A stretch of 64,000 bases of DNA, from contig DASTKG010000097.1 of assembly GCA_035716005.1 (NCBI GenBank), forward strand, positions 4,526-68,525. Direction: 5' to 3'. The notes beneath the pieces are model-generated. The model saw only the letters and a program-made list of their open reading frames with translations. It was not told where the DNA came from and did no database searches. The translations under genes and the position numbers were made by a program. The stretch's first letter is position 1. Each line of letters opens with the position of its first letter. Positions 23,746-31,885 of the stretch are shown one piece after another. Source of the DNA: SZUA-252 sp035716005 (GTDB taxonomy: Bacteria; Eisenbacteria; RBG-16-71-46; SZUA-252).

Positions 23746-25299
23746 CTAGACGGCGGTCCCCCCGACCGTGAGCGAGGCGAAGCGGACGGTCGGCTGACCG
23801 ACGCCGACGGGGATGCTCTGGGTCTCCTTCGTGCAGGTTCCGATCGCCGTCTCGACGAAGAGGTCGTTCCCGACGCCCTCGACCTGCTGCAGCGCGTCGA
23901 GCGCGTTTCCGACGATGACCGCGCCCTGCACGGGGCGCGTGATCTGGCCGTTCTCGATCAGGTATCCCTCCCGCACGGCGAAATTGAAATTGCCGCTCGT
24001 GGTGTCGACTCCGCCGACGCCCAGCATGGCGGCGTAGAGGCCCTTCTTGATGCCCGTGACGAGCGAATCGGGAGTGCTCTGGCCCCGGTCGATGTAGGTG
24101 TTGCTCATGCGAGGGAGGGGGCGGTGCCGGTAGTTCATGCGGCGGCCGTTCCCCGTGGATTTCAGGCCGAGGATGGAGGCGTTCTGCCGGTCGAGGAGAT
24201 AGGAGACGAGGACGCCCCGATCGACGAGGACCGTCTTCTGGCCGATCGTTCCCTCGTCGTCCACCGGATAGGAGCCCCGTCCGAACGGAATCCGCGAGTC
24301 GTCGACGACCCGGAGCAGGGGCGAGCCGATCTGCGTCCCGAGCTTCCCGGTGATGATCGACGTCCCGCGGCTGATCTCCTCGCCCTCCAGGGCGTGCCCC
24401 AGCGCCTCGTGCATCAGGACGCCGCCCCAGCCGGGGCCCGTGACGACCGGCATCGATCCCGCGGGAGCCGGGCCGGCCTGCAGGAGCACGAGCGCCTGTT
24501 CCGCGGCCTCGCGCCCGGCGGCTTCGGGCGTGCGCCGCGTGAAGTACCCCTCGTCGACGCGTCCTCCGATGGCGCTGAAACCGTTGCGCCGTTCCGACCC
24601 GTCCACGGCCGTGGCCGTGCAGGTGATCGAGACGAGGTACTGCCGGTCGGTGACGTAGACGCCGTCCGACGTCGCGATCAGGATGTCGCGCACCTCGTCG
24701 TTGTACTCGACGCGAACCGAGGCGATGCGGGGATCGGTCGCGCGGGCCGCCTCGTCGAACCGGCGCACGAAGCCGAACTTCAGATCCTCGTTCATGAGCG
24801 GCGCCGGCGCGCGCAGGGTCATGATCGGCATGATCGGCTTCACCGCGAGATCGACCGGCGAGACGGGGCTCCGATTCTCCACGACGTTCGACGCCAGGCG
24901 GCCCGCGTCGAGCAGCGAGTTGAAGTCGATATCGTCGGAGAAGGCGTAGCCGGCCTGCTGCCGGAACATCACGTGAACGCCGGCGCCGCGAGGGTAGCCG
25001 TACGTGACCGATTCGAGCTTGCCGCCGTCGAGGACGATGGAGGTGGTGTAGCGCTGCTCGGCGAAGAGGTCGGAGAAGGTTCCCCCGCGCTTCAGCGACT
25101 CGATGATGATCTGGTTGCAGGTCTCGACGTTGAGGGTGTCGCTGAGTTCCTGGCCCATCCCCATGATGGCGGCGTCCGCCTCCCCGGAGCCCGGCAGCCA
25201 GGGAACGCCCGGCATTCCGGAGGCCAGGAGGGCCGCGGCCGAGGCCAGGGCGCCGCGGCGAAGGAATACCCGTCGAGAGATCGGTTCGTCGATCGGCAT
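23746..25299 (-). CDS. tldD: TldD-family metalloprotease with Tat signal
   Basis: 517-aa protease subunit. The zinc motif HEALGH starts at about residue 297 (MHEALGHALEGEE), as in TldD. The N-terminus has a twin-arginine signal: ISRRVFLRRG (8-16) followed by an Ala/Leu-rich hydrophobic stretch and ADAA at 41-44, which would direct a folded protein to the periplasm. E. coli TldD is cytosolic. The partner PmbA-like gene follows by 2 nt and lacks such a signal, so either the pair travels together or the two are separated. ATG 25299 is chosen because it is the first start preceding the twin Arg. Divergent from DUF2203. Confidence 0.86.
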   Translation of the reverse strand: MPIDEPISRRVFLRRGALASAAALLASGMPGVPWLPGSGEADAAIMGMGQELSDTLNVETCNQIIIESLKRGGTFSDLFAEQRYTTSIVLDGGKLESVTYGYPRGAGVHVMFRQQAGYAFSDDIDFNSLLDAGRLASNVVENRSPVSPVDLAVKPIMPIMTLRAPAPLMNEDLKFGFVRRFDEAARATDPRIASVRVEYNDEVRDILIATSDGVYVTDRQYLVSITCTATAVDGSERRNGFSAIGGRVDEGYFTRRTPEAAGREAAEQALVLLQAGPAPAGSMPVVTGPGWGGVLMHEALGHALEGEEISRGTSIITGKLGTQIGSPLLRVVDDSRIPFGRGSYPVDDEGTIGQKTVLVDRGVLVSYLLDRQNASILGLKSTGNGRRMNYRHRPLPRMSNTYIDRGQSTPDSLVTGIKKGLYAAMLGVGGVDTTSGNFNFAVREGYLIENGQITRPVQGAVIVGNALDALQQVEGVGNDLFVETAIGTCTKETQSIPVGVGQPTVRFASLTVGGTAV

Positions 25300-25306
25300 C
25301 CCGATG

Positions 25307-25335
25307 ATCGTGTCATGATCGCGCGTCGGTTGCAA
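25307..25335 (-). promoter_or_regulatory. Putative promoter for tldD sharing a -35 with the divergent gene
   Basis: On the minus strand TTGCAA (25335-25330) is followed after 17 nt by CACGAT (25312-25307), and ATG 25299 comes 7 nt later, so the transcript could be leaderless. TTGCAA is its own reverse complement and is also the -35 of the plus-strand promoter at 25330-25359. Confidence 0.35.
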
Positions 25336-25359
25336 GCGCAGGGGGCGCGCTGGTAGCAT
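25330..25359 (+). promoter_or_regulatory. Putative promoter for the DUF2203 gene, leaderless
   Basis: TTGCAA (25330-25335), 18-nt spacer, TAGCAT (25354-25359), then 6 nt to ATG 25366. Transcription would begin at or next to the start codon, and there is no Shine-Dalgarno. Confidence 0.45.
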
Positions 25360-25365
25360 CCGGGC

Positions 25366-25791
25366 ATGGAACGCATCCGGAACAGGATCTTCTCGGTGGA
25401 GGAGGCGAACCGGCTCCTTCCGGTCCTCGAGACGGCCCTCGACTCCCTTTCGAGGACCGCGCGCGAGGCGACCATGCTCCGGCGGGAGATCGAGGTTCTC
25501 GGCGCCATCGCGGGGAGCGGCGCGAGCGAGGAGAGCCCCGACGTCCGGTCGCTCCGCGAAAAGGAGCGGGCTCAGGCCGCCCTCCTGGAGCGATTCCGAG
25601 GCGACCTGGCCTCGATCGCCCGGCACGGCTGCATTCTGCGCGATCTCGACCTCGGTCTCGTCGACTTCTACACGATGGCGCACGGGCGGGTCGTTTGCCT
25701 CTGCTGGCGGAGGGGCGAGCCCCGCATCGAGCACTGGCATCCGCTCGACGAGGGCTTCTCCGGCCGCCGGCCCCTCTCCGAACTACTCTGA
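25366..25791 (+). CDS. DUF2203 family protein
   Basis: 141-aa cytoplasmic protein of the DUF2203 family. The hallmark C-terminal block is present: LGLVDFYTMAHGRVVCLCWR followed by EPRIEHWHPLDEGFSGRRPL. The N-terminal two thirds is helical and heptad-like (LLPVLETALDSLSRTAREAT...) and could form a coiled coil. The function is unknown for the family. It starts at an ATG that nearly coincides with the predicted transcription start. The polX gene follows 28 nt downstream, and the pair is probably co-transcribed, which hints at a DNA-linked role but proves nothing. Confidence 0.9.
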   Translation: MERIRNRIFSVEEANRLLPVLETALDSLSRTAREATMLRREIEVLGAIAGSGASEESPDVRSLREKERAQAALLERFRGDLASIARHGCILRDLDLGLVDFYTMAHGRVVCLCWRRGEPRIEHWHPLDEGFSGRRPLSELL

Positions 25792-25819
25792 CCCAGGCGG
25801 CGCCACCGCGCCACGAGAC

Positions 25820-27532
25820 ATGGACAAGCGCGACGTCGCCCGAATCCTCGACGAGATCGCCGTCCTCCTGGAGCTGAAGGGCGAGAACCCCTTCAAGATC
25901 CGCGCCTACGAAAACGCCTCCCGCGTCCTCGACGGCCTCGCCGAAGATCTCGGCGCGCGCGTCGAGGCGGGCACGCTCACCGAGCTGAAGGGGATCGGCA
26001 AGACCCTCGGCGAGCAGATCACCGAGCTCTGGCGCACCGGGCGCATGAAGTTCTACGACGACCTGGCCGACGCCACGCCGCCCGGCTATCTCGAGATGAT
26101 CCGCGTCCCCGGACTCGGGGCGAAGAAGGTGCGGGCGCTCGGCGAGGGGCTCGGCATCACGACGCTCGCGAAGCTGAAGCGCGCCGCCGAGAAGGGCGAG
26201 ATCCGCGACCTGGAGGGTTTCGGCGCCCAGTCCGAGAAGAAGATCCTCGAGGGAATCGCGCTCCTCGAGGCGGGCGCCGGGCGCTCCCTCGCCGGCCGGG
26301 TGCGTCCGGTGGCCGAGGCGCTCCTGGCCGCGCTCCGCGAGCACCCCGACGTCGAGCGGGCCGAGATCGGCGGGAGCCTTCGCCGCTGGGCCGAGACGGT
26401 GAAAGACGTCGATCTCCTCGTCGCCACCAGGAAGCCGGCCGCCGTCACGAAGGCGTTCCTCGCGCTCGTCCCCGGCGCCTCGGTCACCGGCAGCGGCGAG
26501 ACGAAGACTTCGATCCGGCTTCCCTCCGGCCTCGCCGTCGACGTCCGCCTGGTGACGCCGGCCGAGTTCCCGTTCGCGCTCCACTATTTCACGGGAAACG
26601 TGGCCCACAACATCCGCGTCCGCTCGAGGGCGCAGGAGCGCGGCATGAGCCTGAACGAGTACGCGCTCACCGGGAAACGGCACGCCGCGATCCACGACGA
26701 GTCGGATCTCTTCCGCGTGCTCGGCCTCGCCTACATCGAACCCGAGATGCGCGAGGACCTGGGCGAGATCGAGGCCGCGGAGAGCGGCTCCCTGCCGACG
26801 CTCGTCGAGCTGAAGGACATGCGCGGCATCCTCCACTGCCACACGACGGCCAGCGACGGGAAGTCGACCCTCGAGGAGATGGCCGAGGCGGCGGCCGCGT
26901 GGGGCGCGGACTATCTCGGCATCGCCGATCACTCGGTCTCCGCCCGCTACGCCAACGGCCTCTCGGAGGCCGAGCTGAAGCGCCAGGGCGCCGCCATCGA
27001 CAAGTGGAACGCCTCGTCGCGAACGCTCCGGATTCTGAAGGGCGCGGAGGTCGACATCCTTCCCGACGGCTCGCTCGACTACCCCGACAAGGTGCTCGCC
27101 CGCCTCGACTTCGTCGTCGCCTCCGTCCACTCGAACTTCGGCATGACCGAGGACGCGATGACGGCGCGCATGGTGAAGGCGCTCCGGAACAAGTACGTCT
27201 CCATCCTGGGCCATCCCACGGGCCGGCTCCTCCTCGAGCGCGACGCCTACAAGGTGCGGCTGGAGGAGGTGGTGCGCGTGGCGACGGAGGAGGGCGTGGT
27301 CGTGGAGATCAACGCGAACCCGCACCGCCTCGACCTCGAATGGCGCGTCGCGCGGGCGGCGAAGGAGCGCGGGACGCGCTTCGCGGTGAATCCCGACGCG
27401 CACCACGTGAGCGGCTACGACGACATCCGCTACGGGATCGGCGTGGCGCGGAAGGCGTGGCTCACGAAGAAGGACGTGGTCAACACGCTCCCGGCGGCGA
27501 AGCTCCTCGCCCTCTTCGAGGCGAGGCGATGA
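25820..27532 (+). CDS. polX: Bacterial family X DNA polymerase with PHP domain
   Basis: 570-aa repair polymerase. The N-terminal part has the 8-kDa-like domain and helix-hairpin-helix units (ELKGIGKTLGEQI, MIRVPGLGAKKV), then the pol-beta nucleotidyltransferase core GGSLRRWAETVKDVDLLV with the paired Asp. The C-terminal PHP domain starts near residue 335 with LHCHTTASDG and continues with IADHS, EVDIL, HSNFG, GHPTG and NPDAHH, the metal-binding set of a 3'-5' exonuclease/AP-endonuclease. It does gap filling in base excision repair. The stop overlaps the next gene by 4 bp (ATGA). Confidence 0.95.
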   Translation: MDKRDVARILDEIAVLLELKGENPFKIRAYENASRVLDGLAEDLGARVEAGTLTELKGIGKTLGEQITELWRTGRMKFYDDLADATPPGYLEMIRVPGLGAKKVRALGEGLGITTLAKLKRAAEKGEIRDLEGFGAQSEKKILEGIALLEAGAGRSLAGRVRPVAEALLAALREHPDVERAEIGGSLRRWAETVKDVDLLVATRKPAAVTKAFLALVPGASVTGSGETKTSIRLPSGLAVDVRLVTPAEFPFALHYFTGNVAHNIRVRSRAQERGMSLNEYALTGKRHAAIHDESDLFRVLGLAYIEPEMREDLGEIEAAESGSLPTLVELKDMRGILHCHTTASDGKSTLEEMAEAAAAWGADYLGIADHSVSARYANGLSEAELKRQGAAIDKWNASSRTLRILKGAEVDILPDGSLDYPDKVLARLDFVVASVHSNFGMTEDAMTARMVKALRNKYVSILGHPTGRLLLERDAYKVRLEEVVRVATEEGVVVEINANPHRLDLEWRVARAAKERGTRFAVNPDAHHVSGYDDIRYGIGVARKAWLTKKDVVNTLPAAKLLALFEARR

Positions 27533-29058
27533 AGAAGCGCGCGCGCCGCCGCCGCGGCCCCGCCGCGGCCGACGAGACGATCCGCTTCTATCCCAACGAT
27601 CCCGACGCGGGGGTCGGGCCGATCGACGTGCCGCCCCCCTCGCCCGTCCGCGGCGAGCCGCCCTACGTGATCGAGGGGCGCCGCTACGCCCCCGCTCCCT
27701 ACGCGCCCGGAACGTTCGCGTTTCAGCAGTGGCAGGGGGAGGCGTCCCTCGCGCGGACGATCCGCGTCTGGGAGGAATTCCTCGACCGCGATTTCGACGC
27801 CTGGAGCTCGGGACGCCCGCTTCGAGTCCGGCTCCGCGCCGGCCGCGACCTGAACGCCTTCTACGACCGAAAGAGCCTCCAGTTCTTCTACGACACCGAC
27901 CGCGTCACCGGGAGGCCCGTCTACGCCGCCGAGAGCCTCGACATCGTGGCGCACGAGGCGGGGCACGCGATCCTGGACGTCTATCAGCCGGGCTACTGGT
28001 CGCTCCCCGACGCCGAGACCGCGGCCTTCCACGAAGCCTTCGCCGATTGCTCGGCGATCCTCGTGACGCTCGGCGAGCCGTCCGTTCGCCTCGCCTTCCT
28101 CGAGGAGGCGAGCCGCGCCCTCCGCGCGAGCAACCTCGTCTCGAAGCTGGCCGAGGCGCTCGGCCGCGCGATCTACGACAACTACGGCCCCGGATCGCTG
28201 GCCGATCCGACGCGGCTTCGCGACGCCAACAATCGATTCCGCTACGCGGCCCCCGAGACGCTCCCGGCGAGCGGCGCCGACGACGCGCTCTCTTCGGAGC
28301 CGCACTCCTTCTCGCGCGTCTTCACGGGCGCCTTCTATCACCTCCTCACCGAGCTCCTGGCGGCGGGGCTACGGGAATCGAAGGGACCCGAGACGGTGGA
28401 CGTGGCGCGCCGCCGCGCGGGGCGGCTCCTGGCGCGCGCGGTGGAGACGTCGCCCCCCGGCGAGGCGCGCGTCGCGGCCTACGCCGGCCGCATGCTGGAG
28501 ATCGACGCCGCCGAGACGGGCGGCGCCGCCGCCGCGGCGATCCGGCGCGCCTTCGCGCGGCACGGCGTTCGCCTCCCTCGCGGCGTGAAGGGGCGCGAGC
28601 GCTACGCGGCGCTGCGCGCGCTCGATCCCGATCGCCCGGGCGGCGCGGCGGCCCTGAGGGCCGCTCTCGGCCTCTCGGGAGGCGAGCGGCTCGAGCATAC
28701 GGCGTGGAAGGCCCGCGTCGGGGGCGGCGTGCGCGAGCAGCTCGTGCACCGGCATCGCGTGGAGGCGCACCCCTCGTCGAGCGCGCGGGCCCGGGCGCCC
28801 AAGATCAAGATCGTCGTGGAGGTCGTCTGCGGCTGCACGCTGACGCGAAGTCCGCGGGGGGACGTGGAGGGGATGACGCTGATCCCGCGGCGCGATCCGA
28901 CGCCGGCGGAGGTGGCGCGCTGGCTCCGGCCGTGGCTCCGGCGCGGCGCGATCGCGTGGGGCGACGAGGCCGCGAAGTCCGCGAGCAGCCTCTTCCGCGG
29001 ACGGAAGGTCTTTCGTGTCGGAGCGGGCGGACTCCTGGAACGCGTCTACGCCGACTGA
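27529..29058 (+). CDS. Gluzincin (M4/thermolysin-like) zinc metalloprotease, cytoplasmic
   Basis: 509-aa protein with HEAGH (142-146) and, 22 residues later, FHEAFAD (Glu169), the arrangement of thermolysin-like gluzincins. Around it are RAGRDLNAFYDRKSLQFFYDTD, a family-typical substrate strand, and EPHSFSRVFTGAFYHLL after the active site. There is no signal peptide; the N-terminus is KKRARRRRGPAAAD, basic and low complexity, so the enzyme should stay inside unless secreted by another route. The C-terminal third (from about 360) has no match that I recognise. Its ATG overlaps the polX stop (ATGA), so it is translated with a DNA-repair polymerase. Substrate unknown. Confidence 0.78.
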   Translation: MKKRARRRRGPAAADETIRFYPNDPDAGVGPIDVPPPSPVRGEPPYVIEGRRYAPAPYAPGTFAFQQWQGEASLARTIRVWEEFLDRDFDAWSSGRPLRVRLRAGRDLNAFYDRKSLQFFYDTDRVTGRPVYAAESLDIVAHEAGHAILDVYQPGYWSLPDAETAAFHEAFADCSAILVTLGEPSVRLAFLEEASRALRASNLVSKLAEALGRAIYDNYGPGSLADPTRLRDANNRFRYAAPETLPASGADDALSSEPHSFSRVFTGAFYHLLTELLAAGLRESKGPETVDVARRRAGRLLARAVETSPPGEARVAAYAGRMLEIDAAETGGAAAAAIRRAFARHGVRLPRGVKGRERYAALRALDPDRPGGAAALRAALGLSGGERLEHTAWKARVGGGVREQLVHRHRVEAHPSSSARARAPKIKIVVEVVCGCTLTRSPRGDVEGMTLIPRRDPTPAEVARWLRPWLRRGAIAWGDEAAKSASSLFRGRKVFRVGAGGLLERVYAD

Positions 29059-29078
29059 CTTCGTTCGGCGCGTCTCGG

Positions 29079-29792
29079 CTACGACGCGCTCTCTCCCGGT
29101 TTCAATTCCACCACGTCGATGTCCGAACCGGCCCCGAGCTCGGCCCGCAGCGCCTCGGGCGTTCCCGGCAGCCCCGGAAACGTCGAGTGGTGGATCGGCA
29201 CGACGGCCTTCACGCCGAGCATCCGCGCCGCCGCGGCCGCTTCCCGCGGCCCCATCGTGTAGACGTCCCCGATCGGAAGCACCGCGATCGTGGGGCGATA
29301 GAGCTCGCCGATCAGCTTCATGTCGCCGAAAATGCCGGTGTCGCCGGCATGATAGACGCGCGTTCCTCCCTCGAACTCGAAGACGAAGCCGCACGGCTCG
29401 CCGGCGTAGATGACCCGGTCGCCCTCCCGGATGCTGCTCGAATGAATCGCCTGCACCATGGTCGCCTTCGCGCCGGCCGCCTCGACCGTCCCGCCCTTGT
29501 TCATCGGGTGCACCTTGCCGATCCCCTTCGACTCGAGGTGCAGGTAGATCTCGAAATTGCAGACGATCTCGGGGTGATGCTTCTCGGCGAGCGGGACGAC
29601 GCCGCCGAAATGGTCGCCGTGGCCGTGCGTGATGAAGATCGCGTCGAGGCGCTTCAACTCCTTCGCCTCGGGGGGCGACGCGGGATTTCCCTCGATCCAG
29701 GGATCGACGATGAACGCCCGCCCCTTCGAATCGCGATAGAGAACGGTGGCGTGCCCGAGCCAGGTGATGGTGACGCCCCACGAACGGCTCAT
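29079..29792 (-). CDS. Metal-dependent hydrolase, UPF0173 (metallo-beta-lactamase fold)
   Basis: 237-aa metallo-beta-lactamase-fold hydrolase with VTITWLGHATVL at the start, the metal motif THGHGDHFGG (about 55-64), GDTGIFGDM and a later VPIHHSTFPG. These blocks and the length match UPF0173 proteins. The reaction is not known. It is convergent with the protease gene; the 20-nt gap holds no obvious terminator. ATG 29792 was kept because homology starts at once. The next gene upstream on this strand ends at 29856. Confidence 0.88.
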   Translation of the reverse strand: MSRSWGVTITWLGHATVLYRDSKGRAFIVDPWIEGNPASPPEAKELKRLDAIFITHGHGDHFGGVVPLAEKHHPEIVCNFEIYLHLESKGIGKVHPMNKGGTVEAAGAKATMVQAIHSSSIREGDRVIYAGEPCGFVFEFEGGTRVYHAGDTGIFGDMKLIGELYRPTIAVLPIGDVYTMGPREAAAAARMLGVKAVVPIHHSTFPGLPGTPEALRAELGAGSDIDVVELKPGESAS

Positions 29793-29855
29793 CGTGTCCT
29801 CCTCGAGGCCGTGACCGCGATCGCCTGGCCGCTACCCGGCGGCCGAACGCGAGCC

Positions 29856-30350
29856 TCAGCCAGGTTTGATTTCCGGCAGCTCTTCGGCACGCTCGAGAAT
29901 GGGCGGAACGTCCCCGAGCGCCAACGCCTGTTCGATCGCCTCGCCGAGCGCCAGGTATTCGCGCTTCACGAAGCCCTCGATCCGCTCGGCGACGACGCCC
30001 GCTCCATCGATGACGAAGAGCGTCGGCACCGTCACGACGCCGAAGTCGGCGGAGGCGCCGTAGGGCGCGCTCTCCCACGCGAGCGTTCCCGCCGCGCCGT
30101 TCTCCTCGCGGAATGCGCGAGCGCCTCCCTCCTCCTCCTGGGCGACCGAGAGAAAGAGCCGCCCTTCCCGCTCCAGCGCGCGCGCGAGCGGTCCCGTCCG
30201 CGCGAGGACGAGGCGGCTCGCCTCGCAGTCGGACTTGAAGAAGAGGACGATCCCGCCTCCCGGCTCCACGATGTCGTCGAGTCCGCGAAAGCCGCCCCCG
30301 ACCAGCGCCACGTGAAACGCGGGAGCCGGAGCGCCGGGAAGGAGGCTCAC
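29856..30350 (-). CDS. Thioredoxin-fold redox protein with a single cysteine
   Basis: 164-aa redoxin-like protein: SLLPGAPAPAFHVA, then IVLFFKSDCEASRLVL and, later, GVVTVPTLFVIDGAGVV with the cis-proline loop. Where TlpA/peroxiredoxin relatives have CxxC or CxxT/S, this one has DCEAS, with only one Cys in the protein. A peroxiredoxin-like or scaffold role is possible; classical disulfide exchange with a CxxC is not. There is no signal peptide. The GTG start at 30350 overlaps the nth stop (GTGA), so it is coupled to endonuclease III. Confidence 0.68.
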   Translation of the reverse strand: MSLLPGAPAPAFHVALVGGGFRGLDDIVEPGGGIVLFFKSDCEASRLVLARTGPLARALEREGRLFLSVAQEEEGGARAFREENGAAGTLAWESAPYGASADFGVVTVPTLFVIDGAGVVAERIEGFVKREYLALGEAIEQALALGDVPPILERAEELPEIKPG

Positions 30351-31204
30351 TTCTTCTTCGCTTTCTTCGTCGCGGCCGGTTTCTTCGTCACGGCCGTCTT
30401 CTTCACGGCCGTCTTCTTCACGTGCGGCTTCTTCTTCACGGGCGGCTTCTTCGTTCCGCCCTTCCTCGCCGCGCGCTCCCGCGCCATCGCCTTCGACCCT
30501 CGCGCCGGCGGTTCCTTCCCCGCCAGATAATACGGAGCGCTCGGGCAGAGCGCGGCCACGGGGCAACTCCCGCACTCGGGCTTTCGCGCCTGGCAGACCT
30601 GCCGCCCGTGGAAGATGAGGAGGTGGGAGAGGTCGATCCAATCCTCGCGCGGCACGACGCGCATGAGATCCTGCTCGATCGCCTCCGGATTCTTCCCGTC
30701 GCTCAGGCCGAGCCGGTGGGCGAGCCGGTCGACGTGCGTGTCGACGACCACGCCGACGGCGATGCCGTACCCCGCTCCCAGCACGACATTCGCGGTCTTC
30801 CGCGCCACGCCGGGAAGCGTGAGGAGTTCCTCCATCGTCCGCGGCACGCGTCCGCCGAAGGCGTCGACGATGCGCGCCGACGCCGCGCGGATCGACTTCG
30901 CCTTGTTCCGGTAGAAGCCGGTCGACCGGATGATCCCCTCGAGCTCCTCCTGGCTCGCGCGGCTCATGGCCGCGGCGTCGGCGTAGGCCGCGAAGAGGAC
31001 CGGCGTGACCATGTTGACGCGCGCGTCGGTGCACTGGGCCGAGAGGATGGTGGCGACGAGGAGCTGGAAGGGGTCCTGATGTGTGAGGGCGCACGTGGCG
31101 TCGGGATAGGCGCGGCGCAACTCGGCGATCAGCGCCGCCACGTGGGCCGGCGAGGCGGAACGGGCGCCCGCGGCGGGCGCGTCGGCGACGGAATGCTCGA
31201 TCAC
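30347..31204 (-). CDS. nth: Endonuclease III with Lys-rich C-terminal tail
   Basis: 285-aa DNA glycosylase/AP lyase for oxidised pyrimidines. The helix-hairpin-helix LPGVARKTANVVL carries the catalytic Lys, VVVDTHVDRLAHRLG the catalytic Asp, and CQARKPECGSCPVAALC (C-x6-C-x2-C-x5-C) the [4Fe-4S] cluster. After the cluster, about 60 extra residues form a basic tail with KKPP, VKKTAVKKTAV and KKPAATKKAKKK, like histone H1/AlgP tails; it should add non-specific DNA binding. E. coli Nth is 211 aa, so this is a real extension. The start is GTG 31204. The gene lies between the Lon-N gene and the redoxin gene in one transcription unit. Confidence 0.94.
   Translation of the reverse strand: MIEHSVADAPAAGARSASPAHVAALIAELRRAYPDATCALTHQDPFQLLVATILSAQCTDARVNMVTPVLFAAYADAAAMSRASQEELEGIIRSTGFYRNKAKSIRAASARIVDAFGGRVPRTMEELLTLPGVARKTANVVLGAGYGIAVGVVVDTHVDRLAHRLGLSDGKNPEAIEQDLMRVVPREDWIDLSHLLIFHGRQVCQARKPECGSCPVAALCPSAPYYLAGKEPPARGSKAMARERAARKGGTKKPPVKKKPHVKKTAVKKTAVTKKPAATKKAKKK
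30391..30420 (-). repeat. Tandem 15-bp repeat encoding the nth Lys-rich tail
   Basis: Two perfect 15-bp units (30391-30405 and 30406-30420) plus degenerate copies on both sides (about 30361-30390 and 30421-30452) encode the KKTAV-type repeats. Slippage here would change the tail length without breaking the enzyme core. Confidence 0.75.
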
Positions 31205-31213
31205 GGACGGCTC

Positions 31214-31885
31214 CTAGTTTCGGCGAGGGTCCTTGGGATAGAGATGCCGCGCGCGGTCGATGACGTCCTGCGTGCGGCCCGATTCCCGGAGGATTTGGTG
31301 GAGGGCGCGGAATCGAAGCTCGAGCCCGTCCATCTCCAGGAGCTGTTGGCGCGTTTGCGGCTCCGTGTCGACGTTCATGGCGATCGTGTTCACCACCGCC
31401 TCGGGCGTCACGTTCGGTCCGAGGACCTGCTCCAGGTCGAGCACCGTTCCCTGGCGCTGATGCGCCCGGCGGTAGAGCTCGATCAGCTGCGACGCCATGT
31501 CGCCCGCGCCGGGGACGGAGGCCCACGCGAGATCCTCCCCCATGCGCCGGACGCGCGCGATGCGATAGGGCTGCAGTCGCTCGAACCGCTCGATGAAGAC
31601 CTTCTCCTCCCCCTGGACCACGATGTTGTAGCGGCCGTCGGGGAGCTTCTGATGCTGGACGACGCGGCCGACGCAGGCCACCGGGTGGACCTCGGGGCTT
31701 CCGTAGTAGTCCTGCTCCCAGCCCGGCTTCAGGAGCGCGATCAGGAGCGTCTGGCCCCCGCCGAGCACATCGGCGATCATGGTGCGATAGCGCGGTTCGA
31801 AGATGTGGAGCGGCAGCAGCGCCCTTGGAAAGAGGACGACGTTTGGCAGCGGAAAGAGAGGCTGAAGATCGAATTCGTCCGGCAC
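31214..31885 (-). CDS. Lon N-terminal (LON substrate-binding) domain protein
   Basis: 223-aa stand-alone LON-domain protein, with no ATPase or protease domain. It starts LFPLPNVVLFPRALLPLHIFEPRYR, the family signature, followed by GRVVQHQKLPDGRYNIVVQG. It probably binds misfolded or specific proteins; its function in bacteria is not settled. The stop lies 9 nt before the nth start. Its 5' end is divergent from and probably overlaps the QueG reading frame. Confidence 0.9.
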   Translation of the reverse strand: MPDEFDLQPLFPLPNVVLFPRALLPLHIFEPRYRTMIADVLGGGQTLLIALLKPGWEQDYYGSPEVHPVACVGRVVQHQKLPDGRYNIVVQGEEKVFIERFERLQPYRIARVRRMGEDLAWASVPGAGDMASQLIELYRRAHQRQGTVLDLEQVLGPNVTPEAVVNTIAMNVDTEPQTRQQLLEMDGLELRFRALHQILRESGRTQDVIDRARHLYPKDPRRN

